Of a stretch of 64,000 nucleotides of DNA, positions 8,921 to 17,044 are shown one piece after another. Every line of letters begins with the position of its first letter. Position 1 is the stretch's first letter. Origin of the DNA: Pengzhenrongella sicca (lineage in GTDB: Bacteria > Actinomycetota > Actinomycetes > Actinomycetales > Cellulomonadaceae); NCBI RefSeq assembly GCF_017569225.1, contig NZ_CP071868.1, positions 1,922,001-1,986,000 of the forward strand. The letters are read 5' to 3'. The notes beneath the pieces are model-generated. The model worked only from the letters and a program-made list of their open reading frames with translations, searched no databases and was not told where the DNA came from. The translations under genes were made by a program, and so were the position numbers.

Positions 8921-9628
8921 ATGATTCCCACCACCACGAGCACAGGAAATGCGTCCCTCAGCTCGGCAACCCGTTCACCGGTGTCCCGCGCGACCACGTC
9001 GCTTCTCGGGTGCGGCGTCGTCGTCGGCCCGCTCTACGTGGTCACCTCGCTCGTCCAGGCCTCGACCCGGGAGGGTTTCGACCTCGGCCGGCACCAGTGG
9101 AGCCTGTTGATGAACGGCGAGCTCGGCTGGGTTCAGATCACCAACGTCGTCCTGTGCGGCGTCATGGTCGTTGCGTTTGCGCTCGGGCTGCGTCGCGCCC
9201 TGACCGGCGGCCGCGGTGCGCGCTGGGCACCGCGACTCATCGCGGTCTTTGGCGGCAGCCTGATCGCGGCGGCGATCTTCCGCGCCGACCCCGCCCTCGG
9301 CTTCCCCGTGGGAACCCCGCAGGGGCCCGGGACGGTCTCGTGGCACGGGCTGCTCCACATCGCCGCCGGCGGGATCGGGTTCTCGTGCTTCGCCGCGGCC
9401 TGCTTCGTCCTCGCCCGCCGGTACGCCGTGGAGGGGCGGCGCGGCTGGGCGGTGTTCTCGCGCTTCGCCGGCGTCGCCCTTCTCGGCGGGTTCGCGATGG
9501 TCGGGTCCGGACAGGGCAGCGTCGCCAGCAATCTCGTCTTCACCGGGACCGTCGTTCTCGTCTGGGCTTGGATGAGCGCGGTAGCGGTCGATCGCTACCG
9601 CGACCTCGGCCTCGTCACGATCGGCTGA
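8921..9628 (+). CDS. DUF998 family membrane protein
   Basis: This 235-residue protein has six predicted hydrophobic spans (about residues 28-46, 70-90, 105-120, 140-165, 175-190 and 200-220) with the conserved features of DUF998, including the AIFRADPALGFPVGTP loop and the WHGLLHIAAG segment. It starts at the ATG at 8921 with AAGGAGCG upstream. DUF998 proteins are of unknown function. Here the gene is 55 bp upstream of the DGPF gene and may share its transcript. Confidence 0.85.
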   Translation: MIPTTTSTGNASLSSATRSPVSRATTSLLGCGVVVGPLYVVTSLVQASTREGFDLGRHQWSLLMNGELGWVQITNVVLCGVMVVAFALGLRRALTGGRGARWAPRLIAVFGGSLIAAAIFRADPALGFPVGTPQGPGTVSWHGLLHIAAGGIGFSCFAAACFVLARRYAVEGRRGWAVFSRFAGVALLGGFAMVGSGQGSVASNLVFTGTVVLVWAWMSAVAVDRYRDLGLVTIG

Positions 9629-9683
9629 CCACCGAGCACTTCGTCAACTGGCCATTGTCAGCAGCACACAAGGGAGAACTGCC

Positions 9684-10055
9684 ATGCGCTACGTCGTCTT
9701 GCTCAAGGGAAACCAGCCCGCCACGCCGCCGCCCGCCGGCCTGATGGAAGGGATCTTCGCTCTCGGCGAGGAAGCCACGCGGGCGGGGGTGATGCTCGAC
9801 AACGCCGGGCTCGCGCCGAGCGCCGCCGGGGCCCGCGTCCAGGTCGCGGACGGACGGCTGAGCGTCACCGACGGACCGTTCGCCGAGTCCAAGGAGATGA
9901 TCAGCTACGCCGTCTACGAGGTGGCGTCGAAGGAGGACGCCGTCGAGTGGACGTCCCGGTTCATGAAGCTTCACCAAGACCTGTGGCAGGGCTGGGAAGG
10001 AGAGGCGGAGATCCTCAAGGCCCTCGGGCCCGAGGACTTCGCGCCGCCGGCCTGA
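9684..10055 (+). CDS. YCII-related (DGPF domain) protein
   Basis: A 123-residue ferredoxin-fold protein of the YCII family. It carries the diagnostic DGPF motif (VTDGPFAESKEMISYAVYEV) that names the group. The enzymatic role of such proteins is unproven. Their genes are regularly next to ECF42-type sigma factors, and that is the case here, with the sigma gene beginning 80 bp downstream. An AAGGGAGAA ribosome site precedes the ATG. The DGPF protein is therefore most likely a target or partner of that sigma factor. Confidence 0.9.
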   Translation: MRYVVLLKGNQPATPPPAGLMEGIFALGEEATRAGVMLDNAGLAPSAAGARVQVADGRLSVTDGPFAESKEMISYAVYEVASKEDAVEWTSRFMKLHQDLWQGWEGEAEILKALGPEDFAPPA

Positions 10056-10135
10056 GCCGACCCGGGCGACGCCGAGCGCCCACGCCGGACGCTCGGCGTC
10101 GCCGTGGGGGGTGCGGGGTGCTTGGATGGTTCGTC

Positions 10136-11410
10136 ATGACGGTGCTCCAGGCCGACGACGCGGCGCGCCGCGCGGTCGAGGCGGTGTGGCGCATCGAGGC
10201 GGGACGGCTGGTGGCCGGTCTGACCCGGATGACGAGGGACTTCGGTCTGGCGGAGGAGGTCGCCCACGACGCGCTCGTCCTGGCCCTCGAGCAGTGGCCC
10301 AAGGCCGGCATCCCGGCAAACCCCGCTGGGTGGCTCATGACCACGGCGAAGCGTCGCGCGATCGACCGGCACCGCCGCGAGGCGACCCACCAGCGCGCTC
10401 TCCAGGTCCTGAGCCGCGATCGGGAGATCGCGGAGTCGGCGGACGGGTCGAGTGCGATCGACGACGCGATGGACGACCAGATCCGGGACGACCTGCTGCG
10501 GCTCGTGTTCACCGCGTGCCACCCTGCGTTGTCCCTGGAGTCCCGCGTGGCGCTGACCCTACGGTGCGTCGGGGGCCTGACGACGCCTCAGATCGCCCGG
10601 GGGTTCCTGGTCTCCGACGCGACGATCGGACAGCGGATCAGTCGCGCGAAGCGCACCCTCCAGACCGAGCACGCCACCTTCGAGCTGCCCACCCCCGCGG
10701 AGATGCGGGAGCGGCTCAGCTCCGTGCTCGAGGTGATCTACCTGATCTTCAACGAGGGGTACGCCGCGACCTCGGGCGAGCAGTGGATGCGCCCGGCGCT
10801 CTGTCACGAGGCGCTGCGTCTGGGTCGCCTGGTCGCTGGGCTCGCGCCCGGCGAGCCGGAGGTGCACGGGTTGGTGGCCCTGATGGAGCTTCAGTCGGCA
10901 CGGATTCCCGCCCGGGCGACGAGCGTGGGGGAGCCCGTGCTCCTGCAGGACCAGGACCGCAGGCGCTGGGACCGGTTGCTCATCCGGCGGGGTATCGCGG
11001 CGCTCGAGCGGGCCGAGTCGACGGGACGGCCGGTGGGTGCCTACTCCATCCAGGCGGCGATCGCGGCCTGTCACGCCAGGGCACTGACCATCGAGGAGAC
11101 CGACTGGGAACACGTGGCCGAGCTCTACGAGGTGCTCGGCGACGTGTGGCCCGGCCCCGTGGTCGAGCTCAACCGGGCCGTCGCCATGGGCATGGCGTTC
11201 GGGCCCGCGGCCGGACTCGAGCTCGTCGACGCGTTGACCGACTCGCGCGAGCTTCGGACCTACCCGATGCTCCCCGCCGTTCGTGCCGACCTGTTGCAGA
11301 AGCTCGGCCGAACGGCCGAGGCCCGGCGGGAGTTCGAACAGGCCGCCGCGCTGACGCAGAACGAGAGCGAGCGCGGGATCCTGCTCCGGCGGGCCGCGGA
11401 ATGCCGCTGA
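10136..11410 (+). CDS. ECF RNA polymerase sigma factor, ECF42 type (DGPF-associated, TPR-like C-terminus)
   Basis: This is a 424-residue alternative sigma factor. Region 2 occupies about residues 10-85 (EEVAHDALVLALEQWPKAG, GWLMTTAKRRAIDRHRRE) and region 4 about 115-170 (LTTPQIARGFLVSDATIGQR). The remaining roughly 240 residues form a helical, TPR-like extension (EVLGDVWPGPVVELNRAVAM). That long tail and the adjacent DGPF gene define group ECF42, in which the C-terminal domain replaces a separate anti-sigma factor. I chose the ATG at 10136; the longer open frame upstream overlaps the DGPF gene. Confidence 0.92.
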   Translation: MTVLQADDAARRAVEAVWRIEAGRLVAGLTRMTRDFGLAEEVAHDALVLALEQWPKAGIPANPAGWLMTTAKRRAIDRHRREATHQRALQVLSRDREIAESADGSSAIDDAMDDQIRDDLLRLVFTACHPALSLESRVALTLRCVGGLTTPQIARGFLVSDATIGQRISRAKRTLQTEHATFELPTPAEMRERLSSVLEVIYLIFNEGYAATSGEQWMRPALCHEALRLGRLVAGLAPGEPEVHGLVALMELQSARIPARATSVGEPVLLQDQDRRRWDRLLIRRGIAALERAESTGRPVGAYSIQAAIAACHARALTIEETDWEHVAELYEVLGDVWPGPVVELNRAVAMGMAFGPAAGLELVDALTDSRELRTYPMLPAVRADLLQKLGRTAEARREFEQAAALTQNESERGILLRRAAECR

Positions 11411-11604
11411 GACGCGCGTCGGCCCGTAGTCCGCAGCACTCCCGTCTGCCCGGCGGAGAGCTCCTGATCTGCGGCACGAGATCCTCGCCGACCGGATGGG
11501 CTGCCTCAGGGGCGGCGTGGTCGCGAACGTCGAGGTCCCGACAGCCGAGTACGTGCAGTTCGCCAGCTGCGACGACAGCGGCAGAACCACCCTGTCAGCG
11601 GTGG

Positions 11605-12240
11605 TTACCTCTCTGGATACTGCTCTCGTCGATCGCGCTGTTGGCGGGGGATGGCCCGCGTGGCCGCGGTGCGTTCGTCGCCTGGGGCGTGCTCGAGGGC
11701 GATGAGGAGGTCGTGGAAAGCCCGGTCGGTGCGGGTGGTGTCGCCGGTGGCGTCGAGGTCCATCAGCAGGCCGCGGATGACGGCGAGGACCAGGGTGGCC
11801 GACTCGGGTCGACCGATAGTGCGCAAGCCGTCTTCGAGCGGCCCCAGCCAGTCAGTCGTCGCGATCCGTCGGAAGCCGGGCCAGAGGTGCTGCTCCGCGT
11901 CTTCTCGTAGCTGACCAAACATGCGCAGGTAGGGCTGTCCGTCCGGACCGGTCATCGCGGTCCACGCGCGAGCCAGGGTGACGGTGTACTCCTCGTCAGG
12001 TCGGACTCGCAAGAGGTCACCGAAGGCGTCGAGCTGGTGCTTCCGTGCCTGGCGAAGGATCGCGCGCAGCAGGCCGTCACGGGTGTCGAAGTGGTAGAGG
12101 AGCATGCGAGCCGACGTGCCGGTCGCGCGGACCAGCGGCTCGAGCCGGTCGGGGAGACCATGTTCGAGGGCGTAATCGGTGCACTCGTCCAGGAGCCGCT
12201 CCGCAATCAATGGCTGCCGTTGTCTGCCCACACCCATCAT
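11605..12240 (-). CDS. TetR/AcrR-family regulator
   Basis: A 211-residue repressor-like protein. The N-terminal HTH spans about residues 8-55 (EPLVRATGTSARMLLYHFDT followed by RDGLLRAIL). The C-terminal helical ligand domain follows. It is divergent from the alpha/beta hydrolase gene (12310). A palindrome in the 69-bp intergenic gap is a good candidate for its operator, which would make the hydrolase its target. The 194 bp downstream (11411-11604) show no recognisable gene. Confidence 0.88.
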   Translation of the reverse strand: MMGVGRQRQPLIAERLLDECTDYALEHGLPDRLEPLVRATGTSARMLLYHFDTRDGLLRAILRQARKHQLDAFGDLLRVRPDEEYTVTLARAWTAMTGPDGQPYLRMFGQLREDAEQHLWPGFRRIATTDWLGPLEDGLRTIGRPESATLVLAVIRGLLMDLDATGDTTRTDRAFHDLLIALEHAPGDERTAATRAIPRQQRDRREQYPER

Positions 12241-12245
12241 CCTTT

Positions 12246-12265
12246 CACGTAACGGACGCTACGTG
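12246..12265. promoter_or_regulatory. Candidate TetR operator between regulator and hydrolase
   Basis: The sequence CACGTA, eight bases, TACGTG forms a perfect 6-bp inverted repeat in the short gap between divergent genes. Size, symmetry and position fit a TetR-type dimer site controlling both promoters. Confidence 0.5.
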
Positions 12266-12309
12266 TACCGTCGATCGCAAACCAAACGCCGCCGATGTGG
12301 AGGGTCGTC

Positions 12310-13005
12310 ATGAGAGTGGTGTTCGTGCACGGAGCGTGCGTGCGAGACGGCGAGTGGTGGTGGCACCGCATGGCGGATGTGCTGCAGGAACGGGGCGTGT
12401 CGAGTGTGGCGCCGACGTTGCCGAGCTGCGGCGAGGCGGGCGCGCCGGCGGGAGCGGCGGGTCCGGGACTGCCCGAGGACGTCGCGGCGGTGCGCCAGGT
12501 ACTGCGGGACGGCGCCGAGCCGACCATCGTCGTCGCGCACAGCTATGGCGGCATCGTCACTGCGGAAGCCGCCGCCGGAATCGCCTCGGTCTGGCACCTC
12601 CTCTTGGTCTCCAGCTACCTGCCCGAGATCGGGCAAAGCCTGTCGGAGTTCGGCGGCGACGGGCCCGCTCCCTTCCTCGACGCGGACCTTGACGCTGGCA
12701 CGTTCGGGGTCCGCCCCGAGCTGCTCGTCGGCACGTTCCTGCAGGATTGCGACCCGGATGTCCAGGCAGAAGCGGCGCACCACCTCGCGCGGCAGAGCCT
12801 GCACGTCACCGGACAACCGGTCGGGGCGGCCGCCTGGCAGCAGGTGCCCTCGACCTACCTGGTGTGCGCCGAGGACAGGGGCACCCCGGCACATCTGCAG
12901 CGTGAATTCGCCCGCAAGGCCGAGCGCGTCGTCGAGATGAACACCGGCCACCATCCGTTCCTGTCCCGACCCGACGCCGTTCGCGACCTGCTTCTGAGCC
13001 TTTGA
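12310..13005 (+). CDS. Alpha/beta-fold hydrolase
   Basis: A 231-residue soluble hydrolase. It has the oxyanion-loop motif FVHGACVRDGEWWW near the start, a nucleophile elbow AHSYGGI (Ser at about residue 79) and a late catalytic His in NTGHHPFLSRPDAV. This order matches small esterases of the AB_hydrolase_6 group, related to salicylate/methyl ester esterases. Start: the ATG at 12310 preceded by GGAGG at 12299-12303; the upstream in-frame ATG at 12295 lacks such a site. Expression is probably controlled by the divergent TetR protein. The substrate is unknown. Confidence 0.88.
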   Translation: MRVVFVHGACVRDGEWWWHRMADVLQERGVSSVAPTLPSCGEAGAPAGAAGPGLPEDVAAVRQVLRDGAEPTIVVAHSYGGIVTAEAAAGIASVWHLLLVSSYLPEIGQSLSEFGGDGPAPFLDADLDAGTFGVRPELLVGTFLQDCDPDVQAEAAHHLARQSLHVTGQPVGAAAWQQVPSTYLVCAEDRGTPAHLQREFARKAERVVEMNTGHHPFLSRPDAVRDLLLSL

Positions 13006-13050
13006 CAGCAGCTCAGAGGCCGCGGCGGCAGCAGCTGCGGACGGATCGTC

Positions 13051-13401
13051 ATGAGCAACGATCAGGAACTCCTGTTGAAGGCCTACGCGGCGTACAACAG
13101 CCAGAACATCGATGGCCTGCTTGCCGTCGTCGGCCAGGATGTCGACTGGCCGGACGGACCCAACAGGCTGCGGGGTAAGGCCGCCGTCAAGGCCTTGGTG
13201 GCCGACCAGTGGACGCGCACCGTCACTGTCGACCGGCCGGCAACACTGGTGCGCTTCCGCAGGTCACTTGCATGGACGAGTCCATGGTCGATGTCTGGCG
13301 AGGCACCCGATCGGGTGAAGCACGTCGGTTCCCCTTCACGGGGTCCGGCGTCAGTCGATCGGAATCCCAGCATCAGAAAAATGGGGGCATGTCTGACATG
13401 A
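13051..13401 (+). CDS. Truncated SnoaL-like (NTF2 fold) protein
   Basis: The first roughly 70 residues read as a SnoaL/NTF2-like domain (LLKAYAAYNSQNIDGLLAVV, VDWPDGPNRLRGKAAVKAL, QWTRTVTVDRP). The next 45 residues have no resemblance to the second half of that fold and are Pro/Ser/Arg-rich. Either the gene lost its 3' half and now reads into foreign sequence, or a frameshift occurred near 13255. The family is recognised with fair confidence; function is doubtful in this form. The next small gene starts inside its last codons at 13389. Confidence 0.5.
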   Translation: MSNDQELLLKAYAAYNSQNIDGLLAVVGQDVDWPDGPNRLRGKAAVKALVADQWTRTVTVDRPATLVRFRRSLAWTSPWSMSGEAPDRVKHVGSPSRGPASVDRNPSIRKMGACLT

Positions 13402-13736
13402 GGATCAACGCGGCGTCGACAGACCTGGCGCGCATCGCAGCAGGGCCCGCAGCTTCGGGCTCCGCTGCGCAGCAGGCGTACGACAAAGCCGTCAAGCACC
13501 TGACCGAAGTGCAGAAGAAGCTGACCCAGGACGCCCTCAACGGCGCCCCCGACGACACACTCAAGGTCGACCAGGCGATGGTCGAGATGGCGGCGATGGC
13601 CGTCGCGGCGGCCGCCGCCGCGCTCGCGCGCGAGCAAGAACTCAGTCGTGGCCACGAGGCGCCCCCCGCGGCCGTCCCCGAGCCTGGGCGCAGCCCGGAC
13701 CAACGTCGCAAGGGCGAAATCGACGTCTACGCCTGA
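13389..13736 (+). CDS. Hypothetical small Ala-rich helical protein
   Basis: A 115-residue protein starting MSDMRINAASTDLARIAAG. The middle (residues about 25-80) is a predicted long amphipathic helix region, including a run of about 12 mostly Ala residues, and the tail is Pro/Arg-rich and charged. I do not recognise a family. Codon use is normal for the genome, so it is likely coding. It overlaps the last codons of the truncated SnoaL-like gene by 13 bases in another frame. Confidence 0.5.
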   Translation: MSDMRINAASTDLARIAAGPAASGSAAQQAYDKAVKHLTEVQKKLTQDALNGAPDDTLKVDQAMVEMAAMAVAAAAAALAREQELSRGHEAPPAAVPEPGRSPDQRRKGEIDVYA

Positions 13737-13840
13737 TCGTCGCTCGGCGACGTACCAATTGTGGAAGACGGGTACCGAATCCGAGTCCACGACGCCGACC
13801 TCGCGGCCGGTGGCGCATGAACCCGACGGGCCGCCGAACG

Positions 13841-14785
13841 TCAGCAGGTGGCGGCGTCGCTCGGCGGCCCGGCCGTCAGCGGGATGCGCCGGACGCTGCG
13901 GAACTGCCGCGGGCCGCCGTCGACCGGGTCGGTGAACGCGAGCTCCCCGGCGAGCAGCTGCAGCGGGCTGCTGAAGTCGTCGACCTCGACGTCCCGCACC
14001 ACGGGGTACAGCGGGTCGTCGATGATCGGGATGCCGAGGCCGCACAGGTGCACGCGGAGCTGGTGGGTGCGGCCGGTGCGGGGCGTCAGGCGGTAGACCC
14101 CGCGGCCGTCGACCTCCGACTCGAGCTCGACCAGCGTCTCCGCGTTGGCCGGGGCGTCCGGCACGACGGCGGCCTGCCAGGAGCCGCGCTCCTTGTGCAG
14201 GTGGTTGCGGACGACAACGGGAAACGCCAGGTCGTCGCGCAGCGGCGCCAGCGCCCAGTACGTCTTGTGCACCGCGCGCCGGTCGAACATGGTCTGGTAC
14301 GGCCCGCGCCACCGGGCCTCGGTGGCGAGCATGAGCAGGCCGGACGTGACCCGGTCCAGCCGGTGCAGCGGGGACAGCTCCGGTAGGCCCAGCTCGTCTC
14401 GTAGCCGGACGACGACGCTCTGCATGACGTGCCGACCGCGCGGGATCGTGGACAGGAACGCCGGCTTGTCGACGACGACGAGGCGCTCATCGCGGTGCAC
14501 CACGTGGATGGGCCCGGTCACCTCCGGCTCCTCGCGTAGGTCGCGGTGGAACCACACGAACCGGTGCGGGGCGTAGGGGTCGTCGGCGCGGACCGCGCGG
14601 CCGGCCTCGTCGACGACACGCCCCTGCGCCAGCAGGTCGGCCACGTCGACGTGCTCAGGGAGCCGCGCCCGGAGCCACGCCCCCATCGTCGCCCACTCGT
14701 CCGCGCGCGAGCGGTCGCGATCTGGGGTGCGCAGCCAGGCGGCGCTCAGGCCGTTCCGTGCCGGCAACGGCGATCTGGGAGGCAC
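13841..14785 (-). CDS. RluA-family pseudouridine synthase
   Basis: This 314-residue enzyme isomerises uridine in structured RNA (rRNA or tRNA). The catalytic motif HRLDRVTSGLLML (Asp at about residue 143), the RTGRTHQLRVHL motif and the final substrate-binding segment ending IIDDPLYP are all present. An N-terminal region of about 90 residues lacks a clear S4 signature. The actual RNA target cannot be told from the sequence. The gene is divergent from jetA, so about 70 bp upstream serve both. Confidence 0.92.
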   Translation of the reverse strand: MPPRSPLPARNGLSAAWLRTPDRDRSRADEWATMGAWLRARLPEHVDVADLLAQGRVVDEAGRAVRADDPYAPHRFVWFHRDLREEPEVTGPIHVVHRDERLVVVDKPAFLSTIPRGRHVMQSVVVRLRDELGLPELSPLHRLDRVTSGLLMLATEARWRGPYQTMFDRRAVHKTYWALAPLRDDLAFPVVVRNHLHKERGSWQAAVVPDAPANAETLVELESEVDGRGVYRLTPRTGRTHQLRVHLCGLGIPIIDDPLYPVVRDVEVDDFSSPLQLLAGELAFTDPVDGGPRQFRSVRRIPLTAGPPSDAATC

Positions 14786-14856
14786 CCACCGATGCTACGG
14801 GCCCCGGCGCCGAGGCTGTCCGAACAGCGGCGCTATCCCGCCTACGCTGTGCCGCG

Positions 14857-16329
14857 ATGATCAATCGTGCCGAGGGGGCGTACCTGGGAGCCGTCCGGGC
14901 ATTCCAGAACCCGATGCTGGACCTGCTCCACAAGAGGCACGCACCTCTCGTCGTGTCGGTGCTGTCGGCGTGCTTCACCGCCGAGCGGCCCAACGTCTCC
15001 GTCGCCGACGCACACACGCAGATCGGCGACGCGCTCGACCAGCTGCGTGCGGCGGGCTACGACGAGAGCCTCCCAATCGGTACCTCGCGCGATCTGTGCC
15101 GACAGTGGGCGGACGCCGGCTGGCTGATGCGGCAGGTGGTCGACGACGTCGAGGTGTACCGCTTGTCCGCGCACGCCGTCGACGCGCTCGACGTCGCGGG
15201 GCGGGCCGGCGGTGCCCGTGCCCGGGTCTCGCAGTCCCGGGTACGGACGATGCTCGACGCCGTCGAGCGACTGGCCCAGGACGCCGATCCCGATGCGCTG
15301 GTCCGGATGGCTCGACTCGACGCGGAGATCAGGCGGCTCCAGCAGGAGCTGGACCGGATCCAGCGGACCGGTGCCGTCGAGGAGGTGGACGACGAGCAGC
15401 TCCTCGAGGAGGCGGAGAACCTTCTGCACCTTGCGCGCGAGCTCCCAGCGGACTTCGCTCGGGTCGCCGAGTCCATCAAGTCCATGCAGCGCGACGTCGT
15501 CACGGCCCTCCGCCAGGACGAGCGTCCCACCGGCGAGGTGCTGCGGGAGTACCTGGAGCGCGCCCAGCACGTGATGGAGGCGACGTCGGAGGGTCGGGCC
15601 TTCGCGGGCGCCTTGCGGCTCATCGGGGACCCGCAGCGCCTGGACGGACTCTCGAACCAGCTCGACGTGGTCTTGCGACACCGATTCACCGGGCGCCTGG
15701 CGCCCCAGCAGCGCACGGAGCTGCGGGAGATCGGACACCGCATCGAGCAAGGCCTCGACCTGGTCTTCACCACCCAGCGGGAGGCGTCGTACGTGATCAC
15801 GGCTCAGGTCCGCAACCACGACCCGCTGCGCGACCGCCAGGTGGACGACCTGTTGCGCGACGTCATGACCGGGCTGCAGACGTGGATGCCGGAGTCCCGG
15901 CGCGGGCAGTCCGTCGACCCGCTGCGCCGGCTGCCGGTTGCGGAGGTCGACCACCTGCGCCAGACCGCCGGAGACCTGCGGCCCGCGCAGCCGCCCGCGC
16001 CGCTCGAGGACCGGGACGACGCCGTCGTCGACGTCACGAGCGACGAGGCGCGCGCCTGGGGTGGGCCGCACTACGCAGAGCTGGACAGGCACCTTGTGAC
16101 TCTCGCCGACGGCCGCAGCATCGTGGACGTCGCGGTTGCGTTCAACGCAGCCCCGGAGGCGCTCCGACGCCCGGTGGACCTGCTCGGGCTGCTGGAGCTT
16201 GCCGACAACCAGGGCATGGAAGAGACCGACGAGCTCGCCTTCGTCGACGCGGTTCGCCCCGACGGCACCCGTCGCAGGCTCGCGTTCGGTGGGGTCACGA
16301 CACGGATGAAAGAAGCAGTTGATGAGTGA
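14857..16329 (+). CDS. jetA: JetA, DUF3375 kleisin-like subunit of Wadjet type I / MksF-like
   Basis: A 490-residue DUF3375 protein, the kleisin-type subunit that bridges the SMC-like ATPase heads in the Wadjet/MksBEF family. The N-terminus ([20 protein letters not shown]) and the central coiled-coil stretch rich in Arg, Asp and Gln (residues about 130-210) fit the family, as does length (about 480-500). I prefer the ATG at 14857, since the upstream ATG at 14758 would overlap the divergent rlu gene. Its stop overlaps the jetB start by eight bases. Neighbours jetB and jetC follow without gaps, so the three subunits are made together. Confidence 0.9.
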   Translation: MINRAEGAYLGAVRAFQNPMLDLLHKRHAPLVVSVLSACFTAERPNVSVADAHTQIGDALDQLRAAGYDESLPIGTSRDLCRQWADAGWLMRQVVDDVEVYRLSAHAVDALDVAGRAGGARARVSQSRVRTMLDAVERLAQDADPDALVRMARLDAEIRRLQQELDRIQRTGAVEEVDDEQLLEEAENLLHLARELPADFARVAESIKSMQRDVVTALRQDERPTGEVLREYLERAQHVMEATSEGRAFAGALRLIGDPQRLDGLSNQLDVVLRHRFTGRLAPQQRTELREIGHRIEQGLDLVFTTQREASYVITAQVRNHDPLRDRQVDDLLRDVMTGLQTWMPESRRGQSVDPLRRLPVAEVDHLRQTAGDLRPAQPPAPLEDRDDAVVDVTSDEARAWGGPHYAELDRHLVTLADGRSIVDVAVAFNAAPEALRRPVDLLGLLELADNQGMEETDELAFVDAVRPDGTRRRLAFGGVTTRMKEAVDE

Positions 16330-17044
16330 GCCCCGAGCCGAGCGTCCCGAGCGGCCCTACGTGGACGCGGACGTGGACGTAGACGCAAACGCGGGCGGCG
16401 ACGTCGACGGCGGGTTCATCGAGCCCGTCCCCATGGAAGAGGACCCGGCCGAGCTGTTCGCCGGCGACTCCGGCACGCTCGAGGCGGACGTTCGGCGGGT
16501 GCTCGTCCGGCTCCTGCAGCGGCGGTTCTTGCTGGCGGACCGGAACCAGGCGCAGTGGCGCATCCTGCTGGAGAACCAGTCGGTGATCGAGTCGCGGCTA
16601 CATGACCTCTTCGTCCACCTCGTCGTCGACCACGAGCGTGGGGTCGCCTACAAGCGGCAGGTCCGGTCGGCCGAGCTGGACGTGCCGGTGCTTCTGCGCG
16701 ATGAGGCGTACTCCCGGGCGGAGACGTTGATCCTGGTGCACCTGCGCAGCGTGTTCCAGCGCGAGCAGGGCGTGGGGGAGACCTCGACGCGAGTCGACCT
16801 GGAGGAGATCGAACGGACCGCCCTGACGTACTTCGACCCCGATGACACGAACGTCGCCTCGCCCCAGCGGGAGATCCGGTCCGCGGTGACGAGGCTCGCG
16901 AAGGAGGGACTCATCGAGGAGGAGTCGGAGGGACGCTTCCGCGTCACGCCGCTCGTGGAGATCGCCCTCAGCAACGAACGCCTGGTCGAGCTGCGCGCCT
17001 GGCTCGCCGAGCAGGCTCTCGCCGGGTCGGGGGTGGCGTCATGA
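16322..17044 (+). CDS. jetB: JetB, DUF4194 accessory (kite-like) subunit
   Basis: A 240-residue DUF4194 protein, the winged-helix kite subunit that binds the JetA kleisin in Wadjet/MksE complexes. After an acidic low-complexity N-terminus (repeated VD, residues about 12-32) the conserved body begins at [12 protein letters not shown] and ends with a winged-helix-like region ([20 protein letters not shown]). Start ATG 16322; a TTG at 16319 is also open. Its stop codon overlaps the jetC start as ATGA, a sign of coupled translation. Confidence 0.9.
   Translation: MSEPRAERPERPYVDADVDVDANAGGDVDGGFIEPVPMEEDPAELFAGDSGTLEADVRRVLVRLLQRRFLLADRNQAQWRILLENQSVIESRLHDLFVHLVVDHERGVAYKRQVRSAELDVPVLLRDEAYSRAETLILVHLRSVFQREQGVGETSTRVDLEEIERTALTYFDPDDTNVASPQREIRSAVTRLAKEGLIEEESEGRFRVTPLVEIALSNERLVELRAWLAEQALAGSGVAS

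Noticed and set aside
11411-11604. Small plus-strand frame with GGVVANVEVPTAEYV
   Set aside because: Short, continues into the TetR gene antisense, and has no start signal; possibly a fragment but not supportable.
13083-14312. 409-codon minus-strand frame across the SnoaL-like, Ala-rich and rlu genes
   Set aside because: It crosses three better-supported genes and has no domain, though a short part near 13740-13850 looks faintly coding.
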